Shown: positions 39,719 through 48,238, counted from the stretch's first letter. The stretch is DNA of 64,000 nucleotides from Mycoavidus cysteinexigens (GCF_003966915.1 NZ_AP018150.1:310001-374000); one strand, 5' to 3'. The notes: generated by a model not told the origin, from the letters alone. Numbers and translations are program-made.

Positions 39719-42280
39719 ATGATTGGTTGGGGGAAGGTTGAGTCTACGGTTGCTTTGCAAAGAGGCGAACATTATCTAAAAGCCGCTCGTGAGCATCGGG
39801 AGAAGCAAGAGTTTGATCTCGCGCTTAATCAGTTCAATTTAGCCAAAAGTGAATTGAAGAAAGCAGCCCCAACTAATCAAGCAATTGAAGCCGCGATTGC
39901 GACCGTTTACCTGGAGCGAGGAGATCTTCATCAAGAGCGTGGTCGGCTCTCTATGAGAGAAGATCTTGCATGCGCCCACACTTTATTCAAGCGAGCCCAT
40001 GCAAGTTATAAAAAAGCGACTCTCGAGCCTTACAATGCACGTGAGAATGAAGCGCGGGAGAAAATAGCCGAGTTAAAGTTGCCGGAGACACCAAGTCCTT
40101 GGCGCGCAGCCGTAAGAGTCAATGAAGCGATCAAACAACGGTTTTCATCCCAGCCGCAATCCATTACGAGCTTTTTTAAGCCAGTTCAGAACTCATCTAA
40201 GCCTGCACCTGGCCAAGTTTATCCTCCTATTACCGAAGTCGCTCAGCTGATCGATACCCGACACTTAGCCTGGTGTTTACAAGAAGGCTATCTTTCTGAG
40301 GCGCAAGAAAAACAGTTTAAACAGCTCGCCCGCGATATATTAGAAGCATTTTCCCGGACCAATGCAAAAGGTTACTTTGACTTAATCCGAGAAATCGTCC
40401 CGCTTGCCGCGATTGCTGATCCAGAGCTATACCAGCAGTTACTCAGCCAAATGGTGAACGCGCTTTCTGCAAATCAAGCGATTTTACTGGATGTATCGGT
40501 TGCCCAAGGACTGGCGGTAATTATTCGGGACCGCCCAACAGCCTTATTCAATCACGTCCGATCGGGTGATTTGGTGGACGTGCTCAAATTGCTTCACGCA
40601 CGTTTGGATAAAGTTCATAAAGAAAATAATCTGCTCCAATGTCAAACCTTGCTGTGTGGGGTTTCGCAACTACTTGATGCAATGACATACTTAGGTGTGA
40701 GTGGAATTGATAGGGAAGGAGTTCAGGCGCCGCTTTATGCCACGCTGGATGGATTAATCGGTCATTCTGATCCGGAGCTGGCTTGGCAAGCGCGCTATGC
40801 GCGCCAGGCGTTAGTCCATATTCCAAACAATGAGGCGATATGGGAATGCATACTGCGCCACACCTTTAATGTAGGAAGGGGAGTTCTAAATATCGCGTCT
40901 GCAGTTAAGAGTCTGGACGTTGAAAAATTGGAAAGCTCATTTAGCCGGTTTGAAGAAGCCTTTATTGGCGTGCGCGAGGCTGCGCTGTCACTGGCCCAAC
41001 TCGGCGATGCAGCTAAAATCACCGTTGAAGCCTTGCAGAAGGAATATGAATCAGTCAGTTCAGGATTGCAACAACTCAATCGTCCGCACGGCTGGTATGC
41101 GGCACTGCGCTTTGCAGATTTATTGCTGGAGGAAAATCAATTTGTGGCACTGGAGAAGCTGGCACATCTGCCTCGCTACAGTCACAATGAAAAATTCTTA
41201 CAAGGTTTATGCCAACGGTTAGAACGGGTCGCGCGCACGAGCGAGGGCGAAGTGCAAAAAGAGGCTAAACAATTTTTAGAAAGTCTCACACAAGATCCGC
41301 AGTGGGGCAAGCACGAGCGCGTTATGCAGATGGCGCAGTTGAGTTTGCAGCACTTAGACCAAGCTCAGTCAATCGGCGGGCAAGATTACATACCGGCTTG
41401 GTTGCCACTCTGGCGGGAACCGCTCGGGACGCAATTGTTAGATGAAGTACGAGAGAACGCTCGTCAGAAACAGGTGCCCGTTAAGTTAGAAGGGATTAGC
41501 CAGATGTTAGAGTATCTGCCTGGTCTAGAGCAGAAAATGCAAGATATATTAGAAAAGCAGATGCAGCAAACGCAAAGCGTGTTGGAGCGGAAAATGCAGC
41601 AAATACTAAGCATTTTAGAGCAGCAACAGGCACAAGAACCGTTACCTGACCTTGCATCATTAACCACTTTGCCGACGGATCTGAAAGAGCAGAAAGAGCA
41701 GTATCTAAAGAGTCTAGAAGAAACCGGGGAAATAAAGGGCGCGCTTGCGATGTATAAAGCAATGCACGGGCAAGCGGCATCGGTTGGGAACAAGTATTTT
41801 GGTTTAGATGATATAGCGACGGTATTTTTTGTCTCTAATGAGAGGGTTCGGCAAATTTCTGAGCAGCTTGCAGAGATGAAGCACAGCATCTTGCCACAGC
41901 TGTTTGAGCTTGAAATGAGGCAGCGCACGCAATTACCGCCAGAGGAAAATGAGGGAACGCTGATGCAAATAGCAGGCGGCGTGGCCAATGCACTGGTAGG
42001 AGGCTCAGATAATACGAGCGTCGTGCATCTCAACCCTGAAATCTTAGATCCGCAATTATTTGCAGCAAGCCAACAGCAGACCTCTCAGGATCTAGCTGCT
42101 GCTTTGTCTGCAATTGGCCCGCTCTCTCAAAGAGGGGGGAAATTTGTGTTTCAGTTTTCGGGGGGGGCTGCCAATAGTGTGATAACGGGTAATAATAACA
42201 AAAGCACGACTGTCTTTGGTTCGAGTTCCTTTTTAAGGCCGGTATCTGACTCAGCAACCCAAGAAATTGAAAAGAAATAA
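39719..42280 (+). CDS. 853-aa NLR-related adaptor without NTPase domain
   Basis: Modular protein: TPR-like N-terminus (about 15-120); a long helical domain (about 172-565) clearly homologous to residues ~178-625 of the 1938-aa NLR at 48.8 kb (shared TRHLAWC/TRHLAYC, YARQALxxIPN, NFLQGLCQRLE patterns); a Gln-rich coiled coil (about 598-642); a GEIKGALAMYKA segment like the one preceding NACHT in the 1282-aa NLR; a helix-turn-helix-like stretch (about 694-718); and two copies of the Q/G/N beta motif (about 745-773 and 806-834). There is no P-loop and no WD40. It thus combines parts of several NLRs, as expected of a partner or a derived, decapitated paralogue. AGGGG precedes the ATG. Function unknown. 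Confidence 0.8.
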   Translation: MIGWGKVESTVALQRGEHYLKAAREHREKQEFDLALNQFNLAKSELKKAAPTNQAIEAAIATVYLERGDLHQERGRLSMREDLACAHTLFKRAHASYKKATLEPYNARENEAREKIAELKLPETPSPWRAAVRVNEAIKQRFSSQPQSITSFFKPVQNSSKPAPGQVYPPITEVAQLIDTRHLAWCLQEGYLSEAQEKQFKQLARDILEAFSRTNAKGYFDLIREIVPLAAIADPELYQQLLSQMVNALSANQAILLDVSVAQGLAVIIRDRPTALFNHVRSGDLVDVLKLLHARLDKVHKENNLLQCQTLLCGVSQLLDAMTYLGVSGIDREGVQAPLYATLDGLIGHSDPELAWQARYARQALVHIPNNEAIWECILRHTFNVGRGVLNIASAVKSLDVEKLESSFSRFEEAFIGVREAALSLAQLGDAAKITVEALQKEYESVSSGLQQLNRPHGWYAALRFADLLLEENQFVALEKLAHLPRYSHNEKFLQGLCQRLERVARTSEGEVQKEAKQFLESLTQDPQWGKHERVMQMAQLSLQHLDQAQSIGGQDYIPAWLPLWREPLGTQLLDEVRENARQKQVPVKLEGISQMLEYLPGLEQKMQDILEKQMQQTQSVLERKMQQILSILEQQQAQEPLPDLASLTTLPTDLKEQKEQYLKSLEETGEIKGALAMYKAMHGQAASVGNKYFGLDDIATVFFVSNERVRQISEQLAEMKHSILPQLFELEMRQRTQLPPEENEGTLMQIAGGVANALVGGSDNTSVVHLNPEILDPQLFAASQQQTSQDLAAALSAIGPLSQRGGKFVFQFSGGAANSVITGNNNKSTTVFGSSSFLRPVSDSATQEIEKK

Positions 42281-42502
42281 TTCGAAGGTTTGTAATCGGT
42301 CGGACTGATGCAAACCAAGACGCATCATTTAGCTTAGCTTGAGAATGGGCAACGCTAAATGATGTGGTGCGTCTGCACATAAAAATTCGGATAGGCTCAT
42401 GACGCAAAGATATGTTCGGCACCGTAAAGGTAAGCTAGTGACGCCTACGAGGTAGAGCAGAATTGCGGAACAAATTAATCTCCCAAATTGTCTGCGATGC
42501 GT

Positions 42503-42508
42503 TATACT
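42503..42508 (+). promoter_or_regulatory. -10 element (TATACT) of the broken tRNA-Thr
   Basis: TATACT followed by a GC-rich discriminator (ACGGGCC), nine bases before the tRNA-Thr 5' end: the usual layout of a stable-RNA promoter. Confidence 0.5.
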
Positions 42509-42517
42509 ACGGGCCTT

Positions 42518-42563
42518 GCCGGCTTAGCTCATCTGGTAGAGCAGTTGATTTGTAATCTGTCGG
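42518..42563 (+). pseudogene. tRNA-Thr(TGT) 5' fragment
   Basis: The sequence matches the acceptor 5' strand, D arm and anticodon arm of a tRNA-Thr, with loop TTTGTAA giving anticodon TGT. The anticodon stem already has a T-T mismatch. Just past position 44 of the tRNA the match stops and unrelated AT-rich DNA follows; no variable loop, T arm or acceptor 3' strand is present. This looks like an integration or deletion scar in a tRNA gene that once stood behind sspB. Confidence 0.7.
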
Positions 42564-42767
42564 TAAATCTATAAATATCAGCTACTTATTCAAAAATCTG
42601 TTCCGCAATCAAGAGAAAAATATAATCTGCAAACCCTTATTTCGCCTTGATGTCATCTGGGTTTGCGGAACAGAAAATAATGGCTAGTCTTCTTCATTTC
42701 AGGTGGATTAGTAGTTTTTTGGCCACAGTCACGTGGGCTGGATAGTCGCTCAGCATACCTCTTCACT

Positions 42768-43173
42768 AAGATAAAAACAATTTAAAAATCAACTGAAATT
42801 TTATGCGGCAAATAGTTTTGTTGGGCAAATCTGATTTGTCCAAGTTGGACTCATTAATGAGATTCAATCGAAAAGCAAGCCACCATTATTTTCAGGTCGA
42901 TTATCGGTAGGCTATGCATGGGCCGAGTTTCTGTTCAACGGATTAAAAGCCCTGATAAATTTCTTTAAATATTATTAAGTTAAGCTATATCGTGTTTTAC
43001 AAATACAAAAAAACCAAGTATATATTACAAATATTCAGGGAGTTTTTTGGAAGTTTTGTAGAACAAAAACCGCTAGGCTACTCTTCGCCACGATGGGGCG
43101 TTGGTAGTTGTAGATGCCAATACGGTAACTTTTTAACCCAGACCCAAGACGATTGGAATCACAATCCAAGACG
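42768..43173 (+). repeat. Direct repeat A (~406 bp), upstream of NLR1
   Basis: Non-coding AT-rich repeat about 90% identical by eye to 47829-48238. Shared landmarks include AGATTCAATCGAAAAGCAAG, AACGGATTAAAAGCCCTGAT and CTAGGCTACTCTTCGC. It ends in an inverted tRNA-His-like anticodon arm around 43150-43173. The two copies flank the 1282-aa NLR gene. Confidence 0.85.
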
Positions 43174-43202
43174 CTTAATCCGGCGACAGGCTTCCCGAGC
43201 TT

Positions 43203-43349
43203 GACCGAAGACCCACCGGCATTTCGATTGCTGAACTGGCCGAAGTCAATGTCTATAACGCCAGTGTCTGCTGGCAATGGCGTGAACAGGCGCTTGGATT
43301 GAAAGATTTTTATAGGCAGCTACAGCATTCATACAAAGAAATGCCATAG
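43203..43349 (+). pseudogene. IS66-type OrfA remnant
   Basis: An open stretch of 48 codons ending in TAG reads GISIAELAEVNVYNASVCWQ then WREQALG, the helix-turn-helix of IS66-family OrfA (TnpA). No start codon and no rest of the element. A close paralogue lies inverted at 54618-54833. Between this remnant and the NLR1 gene there is only a small hairpin and a promoter. Confidence 0.6.
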
Positions 43350-43415
43350 AGCTGTAACACCCTGCAACTGAAAACGTGTCAACCTGCAATTTTATGCATG
43401 GTGAAAAAAAAGCTA

Positions 43416-43431
43416 GCCCGCCTCAGCGGGT
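43416..43431 (+). terminator. Short GC hairpin upstream of NLR1
   Basis: CCCGC-CTCA-GCGGG hairpin, extended by a G-T pair, between the IS66 remnant and NLR1. It could isolate NLR1 from upstream transcription; the T-run is poor. Confidence 0.3.
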
Positions 43432-43482
43432 GGGCGTTTCACTACACTGCACTCAAGATGACACTTAGCGCAAAAAGACTTT

Positions 43483-43491
43483 TGCTACACT
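43483..43491 (+). promoter_or_regulatory. Extended -10 promoter of NLR1
   Basis: TGCTACACT is an extended -10, 32 bases before the NLR1 ATG, and is followed by an AAGGAA ribosome site at 43513-43518. No strong -35 is seen. Confidence 0.4.
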
Positions 43492-43523
43492 CCCGCCTAA
43501 GAAAAATAAGCTAAGGAAAAGAA

Positions 43524-46500
43524 ATGGAACACATAGGACGTGCGCTCGGGAACACATTTAGGAGTACCACAGCGACCCGAAAAGTGGCCGATGATTATCA
43601 TCAGCAAGCGCTAGCGTATCAAAAGCAAGGGAATGAGACTAAAGCGGAAGAGCAATTCCGGCAAGCGCTGGCGATGGGCCAAGAAGCACAGCGGATCAAC
43701 CCTAAAAAATCAAAAGTATATCGAACCTTGGCGGTTATTACTCTTGATTATGCTGACTTGCTGGAAAGGCAGCATCGCACCACTGAGGCTAAAGATGCCT
43801 ATCAGCAAGCCCAAGAATACGCGGATGAAGCCCATAAGTTAGAGCCGAAGCATCCCAAAGCGCAAGATTTGTTGAGGACTGTTAATTCTCAGCGCAGCCA
43901 ATTTTTACGTGCTGAGGGACAAACGGCTCAAGCGGATAATCTCGAAGGAAAGATTGTCGTACAAAACTGCCAAGGTACGATTAATGCTCCAGTCCATGGC
44001 AAGAATAACACGGTCAACGTGCATTATTACTCACCGGATAAAGAGCTTCTGCCTCAAATCCAAGAAATGCATACCGCTGTTGGCGAATTAAAAACCGCCT
44101 ATCTAGATCGTTTTAAAGAGCAGCAAGCGCTAGAGCTACGCTGGAAGAAAGAACCGTTGGCCATCTTAGGCCGCAATATCGAAGAAGAATATTTCACCGC
44201 ATGGGAAGAACCTGGAGAAATTCAGGACGGGCTGGCGATGTATGTCGCGCCACAGGCGACGACCCTCACAGATAAAGACACCCTTTTCGATTTAGACGAA
44301 GCGGTAACGGCCTTTTTAACGCAAGGTAATGATTCTGGACAGAAAACTCAGGTGCTGTTGTTGTGCGGTGAAGCGGGGTCAGGTAAATCGACTTTTAATC
44401 GCCATTTAGCACGCCGCTTATGGCAAGACTATAGTAAAGCTTCAGGCGAGCGACCGATCCCACTGTATATCTCTTTGCCGACTATAGATAGGCCCAACAA
44501 GAACTTGATCGGCCAGTATTTATCGGATAAATGCGGTTTTTCGCCAGAGCAGATCGACGCGTTGCGGGCAAGTCAAAGCTTTATTTTAATCTTAGATGGC
44601 TATGATGAAATTCCTGCGGAACAACGAAATTTATACGCGGATGAAAAACTAGATCAATGGCAAGCAAAAATCTTACTGAGTTGTCGGCCTGAGTATTTAA
44701 CGGACGGCTATAAAAACCATCTGCAACCGCGAGGTCGTTCCCGTGTGCTGCTGGAGTATCAGCTCGCACCGTTTTCAGAACAGTCGGTCGAAACCTATAT
44801 TCATCAATATGTTAAGCATACGCAAGCTCAATGGAGCGCTGAAGACTATCAAGACAGATTGGCGCAGATTCCAAATGTGAAAGAATTATTGGGCACGCCC
44901 TTTTTACTCAAAATGGCCTTAAGCGTGTTGCCTACATTAGAAAAACCTCGGCCCGCTCAAAGGGCTTTAACCCGAATCAAACTCTATGAGCAGTTTGTGC
45001 AAACGTGGTTTGAGCGTTCGTTAGCGCGTTTAGATGCGATTCAGTCTAAATTGATGGAGACGGAGCAGAAGGCTTTCCGCGGTTTAAAAGATGAAGGCTT
45101 TATTGAGCATAGCCAAACATTTAATACTCAGTTTGCGCTGGAGATGTCAAAGGCCCAAACCACGGTAGCGGAATATTCCCCGATTGCTAGCCTAGGGAAG
45201 CTGCAGGATAAACGATATAAGACATTTCTGAGCAATAAGGATGAGGCAAAGAATTTACTGCGTTTTAGCGCTTTGTTGACTCGCCAGCAACAGCAATATC
45301 GCTTTATTCATAAATCAATCCAGGATTATTTAGTGGCGCGTGCGATATGGGAAGAGCTAGAAAACTTCCCGGGATCGGAGTCATCGAATCGTTCTACGCC
45401 ATTAAACTGGGTAGAACAGGTGCGGGTGTTATGGGAAGGGCTCAGCCCTTCTGTTCAAGTGGATGCTACGGCCTTATTGAATACCTTCAATGTTGTGGAG
45501 GATTTAGCAATCCAGCGGTTTTTGGTCGAGCGAGTGCAACAAAATGGAGGGTTGCTGAAACCGCTGCTGGCGTGGATCAAAGCGTCAACGCGCCAGAATA
45601 GCGTGAGTATGGCTGCGGCGAATGCAATCACGATCCTGATTAAAGCTGGAGTGCAGTTCCATGAAGCGGATTTAAAAGGCGTCCAGATACCCGGGGCAGA
45701 TCTGAGCTTTGGGGTATTCGATTCAGCGCAGTTGCAAGGGGCGGATTTAAGGCAGGTCAATTTTAGGAATAGTTGGCTTCGCGATGCGGATTTAAGCGCA
45801 GCCAAGATGGCTGGGGTGCAGTTTGGCGAATGGGCTTATCTCCAGGAAGAGAGCGAAGCGATTTCCTGCGCGTATTCTCCGGATGGGAACAACTGTGCGG
45901 TAGGGCTTTATAACGGCACAATCAGCATCTATTTGACCTCGAATTGGGAAAAAATCTACACCTTAGAAGGGCATATAGACTCTGTCAGGAGCGTAATGTA
46001 TTCGCCGAACGGCTCGCAGATCGCCTCGGGAAGTGATGACAAGACGGTGCGACTGTGGAATGCGCAAAGTGGGGTAGTTGCGTACACCTTAGAGGGACAT
46101 ACCTTAGGTGTTACTAGTGTTGTGTATTCGCTGAGCGGTTCGCAGATCGCCTCGGGGAGTGCGGACAAAACGGTGCGCCTGTGGGACACGGAAAGCGGCG
46201 CGGCAGTGCATACCTTAAAAGGACATACCGACTGGGTTACTAGCGTGATGTATTCGCCAAATGGCTTGCAGGTCGCCTCGAGCAGTAGGGACAAAACGGT
46301 GCGTCTGTGGGGTACGCCAAGCGGCGCAGCTGGTCATACCTTAGAGGGGCATACCGACTGGGTTACGAGCGTGGTGTATTCGCCGAGCGGCTTGCAGCTT
46401 GCCTCGGGGAGTTGGGACAAGACGGTGCGTCTGTGGGACACGGAAAGCAGCGCGTCTGTCCACACCTTAGGCGGACATACCGCCCCTGTTACGAGCGTGG

Positions 46501-47372
46501 TGTATTCGCCGAGCGGCTCGCAGATCGCTTCAGGGAGTGAGGACACTACAGTGCGTCTATGGAGCGCGGAAAGCGGAGTGGCAGCGCACACCTTAGAAGG
46601 ACATACCAAGGGCGTTACTAGTGTGGCGTATTCGCCGGGCGGCTCGCAGATCGCATCGGCGAGTAATGACAAGATGGTGCGTCTGTGGGATACGGAAAGC
46701 GGATTAGCTGGTCACACCTTAGAAGGACATACCAAGGGCGTTACTAGTGTGGCGTATTCGCCGAGCGGTTCGCAGATCGCCTCGGGGAGTTTTGACAATA
46801 CAGTGCGTCTGTGGAGCGCGGAAAGCGGAATGGCAGTGCACACCTTAGAAGGACATATCGCTTCTGTTACTAGCGTGGTGTATTCGCCGGGCGGCTCGCA
46901 GCTTGCCTCGGGGGGATGGGATAGTACGGTACGTCTGTGGGACGTGGAAAGCGGAGTGTCTGGCCACATTTTAGAAGGACATACTCACTTTGTTACTAGC
47001 GTGGTGTATTCGCCGAGCGGTTTACAGATCGCTTCGGGAAGTTGGGACGATACGGTGCGTCTGTGGGAGGTTGCTTCAGGTGATTGTCTAAGGGTGATTC
47101 AAGAGTTTAGAGGGACTGTCTATAGCGTAGCCTGGAAAGCGATGCCGGAGGGTTCCTATCTGTTGACTGGCAGTGGCGATAAGATAGTTCGTCAGTGGTC
47201 AATAAGAGAGGGGGATGAAGAGTGGGTTCGTCTGATCTGGATGTCACCGCATGCTGGGTTAACAGTGGAGGGTGCATTAATAGAAGGCGTGGAAGGCTTA
47301 AGTGAGGTAAATCGAGCGCTGTTGACGCAGAGGGGCGCCAATGATGGAGTTGTATTGTCAGATTTAGCTTGA
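43524..47372 (+). CDS. NLR1: TPR - beta motif - NACHT - pentapeptide - WD40 protein
   Basis: A 1282-aa STAND/NLR-like protein. Order: TPR-like helices (about 20-130); a Q/G/N beta motif (about 142-168, with VVQNCQGTINAP); a short GEIQDGLAMY linker; a NACHT NTPase with Walker A GEAGSGKSTFNRHLA (about 281), Walker B FILILDGYDEIP (about 352) and sensor LLSCRPEYL; a helical region with the YRFIHKSIQDYLVARAIWEEL winged-helix-like end (cited in part: FIHKSIQDYLVAR); pentapeptide-like repeats (about 709-770); about 11 WD40 units (about 775-1230), nine of them near-identical; a tail ending in LLTQRGA. NACHT proteins oligomerise on ligand sensing, and bacterial members are known antiphage sensors. The ligand and output here are unknown. 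It could also act on a eukaryotic host. Confidence 0.85.
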   Translation: MEHIGRALGNTFRSTTATRKVADDYHQQALAYQKQGNETKAEEQFRQALAMGQEAQRINPKKSKVYRTLAVITLDYADLLERQHRTTEAKDAYQQAQEYADEAHKLEPKHPKAQDLLRTVNSQRSQFLRAEGQTAQADNLEGKIVVQNCQGTINAPVHGKNNTVNVHYYSPDKELLPQIQEMHTAVGELKTAYLDRFKEQQALELRWKKEPLAILGRNIEEEYFTAWEEPGEIQDGLAMYVAPQATTLTDKDTLFDLDEAVTAFLTQGNDSGQKTQVLLLCGEAGSGKSTFNRHLARRLWQDYSKASGERPIPLYISLPTIDRPNKNLIGQYLSDKCGFSPEQIDALRASQSFILILDGYDEIPAEQRNLYADEKLDQWQAKILLSCRPEYLTDGYKNHLQPRGRSRVLLEYQLAPFSEQSVETYIHQYVKHTQAQWSAEDYQDRLAQIPNVKELLGTPFLLKMALSVLPTLEKPRPAQRALTRIKLYEQFVQTWFERSLARLDAIQSKLMETEQKAFRGLKDEGFIEHSQTFNTQFALEMSKAQTTVAEYSPIASLGKLQDKRYKTFLSNKDEAKNLLRFSALLTRQQQQYRFIHKSIQDYLVARAIWEELENFPGSESSNRSTPLNWVEQVRVLWEGLSPSVQVDATALLNTFNVVEDLAIQRFLVERVQQNGGLLKPLLAWIKASTRQNSVSMAAANAITILIKAGVQFHEADLKGVQIPGADLSFGVFDSAQLQGADLRQVNFRNSWLRDADLSAAKMAGVQFGEWAYLQEESEAISCAYSPDGNNCAVGLYNGTISIYLTSNWEKIYTLEGHIDSVRSVMYSPNGSQIASGSDDKTVRLWNAQSGVVAYTLEGHTLGVTSVVYSLSGSQIASGSADKTVRLWDTESGAAVHTLKGHTDWVTSVMYSPNGLQVASSSRDKTVRLWGTPSGAAGHTLEGHTDWVTSVVYSPSGLQLASGSWDKTVRLWDTESSASVHTLGGHTAPVTSVVYSPSGSQIASGSEDTTVRLWSAESGVAAHTLEGHTKGVTSVAYSPGGSQIASASNDKMVRLWDTESGLAGHTLEGHTKGVTSVAYSPSGSQIASGSFDNTVRLWSAESGMAVHTLEGHIASVTSVVYSPGGSQLASGGWDSTVRLWDVESGVSGHILEGHTHFVTSVVYSPSGLQIASGSWDDTVRLWEVASGDCLRVIQEFRGTVYSVAWKAMPEGSYLLTGSGDKIVRQWSIREGDEEWVRLIWMSPHAGLTVEGALIEGVEGLSEVNRALLTQRGANDGVVLSDLA
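45963..47096 (+). repeat. Nine tandem 126-bp WD40-coding repeats in NLR1
   Basis: Nine uninterrupted units of exactly 42 codons. Framework residues (LEGHT, SVxYSPxG, ASGS, TVRLW, ESG) are almost fixed. Differences concentrate at unit positions 6-7, 25 and 27, 33-34 and 38-40. Nucleotide identity between units is high, which points to recent duplication or gene conversion. Confidence 0.9.
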
Positions 47373-47406
47373 GATAGACTGAATTAACGTAGGGTGTTAA
47401 CAGGGC

Positions 47407-47438
47407 GTAGTGAAAGGCCCGTGAGAGCCTTTCACTAC
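47407..47438 (+). terminator. Perfect 12-bp hairpin after NLR1
   Basis: GTAGTGAAAGGC and GCCTTTCACTAC pair perfectly around an eight-base loop, 34 bases after the NLR1 stop. No T-run follows, so it may be a terminator of a non-classical type or a transposon-end relic. Confidence 0.5.
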
Positions 47439-47573
47439 AGTGTGAATGTTGGATTTAACTAAAATCATTCCGAGATTTTTATCTAATGTAAGTTATATTT
47501 ATCTTGATATGATCCCTGTTTATTTGATTCGGGCCAACTTATATAGATAGTTTTATAGAAAGAAAGACAAGTA

Positions 47574-47704
47574 AAATTTTGTCAACGGCAACTCGCAAAT
47601 CCTTATAAATACTAGATGGGTTTCTGCCAAACTGTTGACAATTATTTTCTCTAATCTATTGATTTATAAGGAAAAAATACATTTTCCGTCTCGGATTGTG
47701 ATTC
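47574..47704 (+). repeat. Inverted repeat, left arm (~131 bp)
   Basis: Matches the reverse complement of 48222-48352 with scattered differences. Landmarks are AAACTGTTGACAATTATTTT and GATTTATAAGGAAAAAAT. The right end of this arm runs into the tRNA-His anticodon-arm sequence. Confidence 0.8.
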
Positions 47705-47740
47705 CAGTTGTCGCGGGTTCAAGTCCCGTCGGTCACCCCA
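47691..47740 (+). pseudogene. tRNA-His(GTG) 3' fragment
   Basis: Reads as anticodon arm with loop TTGTGAT (anticodon GTG), variable loop, a perfect T arm (GCGGG TTCAAGT CCCGT type) and an acceptor 3' strand ending CACCCCA, with C at the discriminator as in tRNA-His. No D arm or acceptor 5' strand is found upstream; instead the inverted-repeat sequence is fused to it. The anticodon stem has one mismatch. Likely the footprint left by an element integrating at the anticodon. Confidence 0.65.
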
Positions 47741-47828
47741 CCACATAAGGGTTTGCGGGATTTTGAATCCAAACTTTACAACGGATTTTGAAATTTTACA
47801 ATTTTGTACCTTAGCCTTAATCCTCATA

Positions 47829-48238
47829 AAGATAAAAATAACTTAAAAATTAACTCCAATTTTAGGCAGAAAATATCTTTGTTGAGCAATCTGATTTGTC
47901 TAATTTGGACTCATGAATGAGATTCAATCGAAAAGCAAGCCACCATTACATTATTTTCAGGTTGATTATCGGTAGGCTGTGCATGGGCTGAGTTTCTGCT
48001 CAACGGATTAAAAGCCCTGATAAATTTCTTTAAATATCATTAAGTTAAGCTATATTGTGTTCTACAAATACAAAAAAACTAAGTATATATTACAAGTATT
48101 CAGGGAGTTTTTTGGAAGTTTTGTAGAACAAAAACCGCTAGGCTACTCTTCGCTACGATGGGGCGTTGGTAGTTGTAGATACCAATACGGTAACTTTTTA
48201 ACCCAGACCCAAGACGATTGAAATCACAATCCGAGACG
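47829..48238 (+). repeat. Direct repeat B (~410 bp), downstream of NLR1
   Basis: Second copy of the repeat at 42768-43173, same orientation, also ending in an inverted tRNA-His-like anticodon arm. It is enclosed by the 131-bp inverted repeat. No coding potential is seen. Confidence 0.85.

Noticed and set aside
45956-46969. Long minus-strand open frames across the WD40 arrays
   Set aside because: They repeat with the array and are antisense shadows of the WD40 codons; no ribosome sites and low-complexity products.
42518-47740. tRNA-Thr 5' half and tRNA-His 3' half as one split or trans-spliced tRNA
   Set aside because: The halves belong to different isoacceptors (anticodons TGT and GTG both present), and their acceptor strands do not pair.
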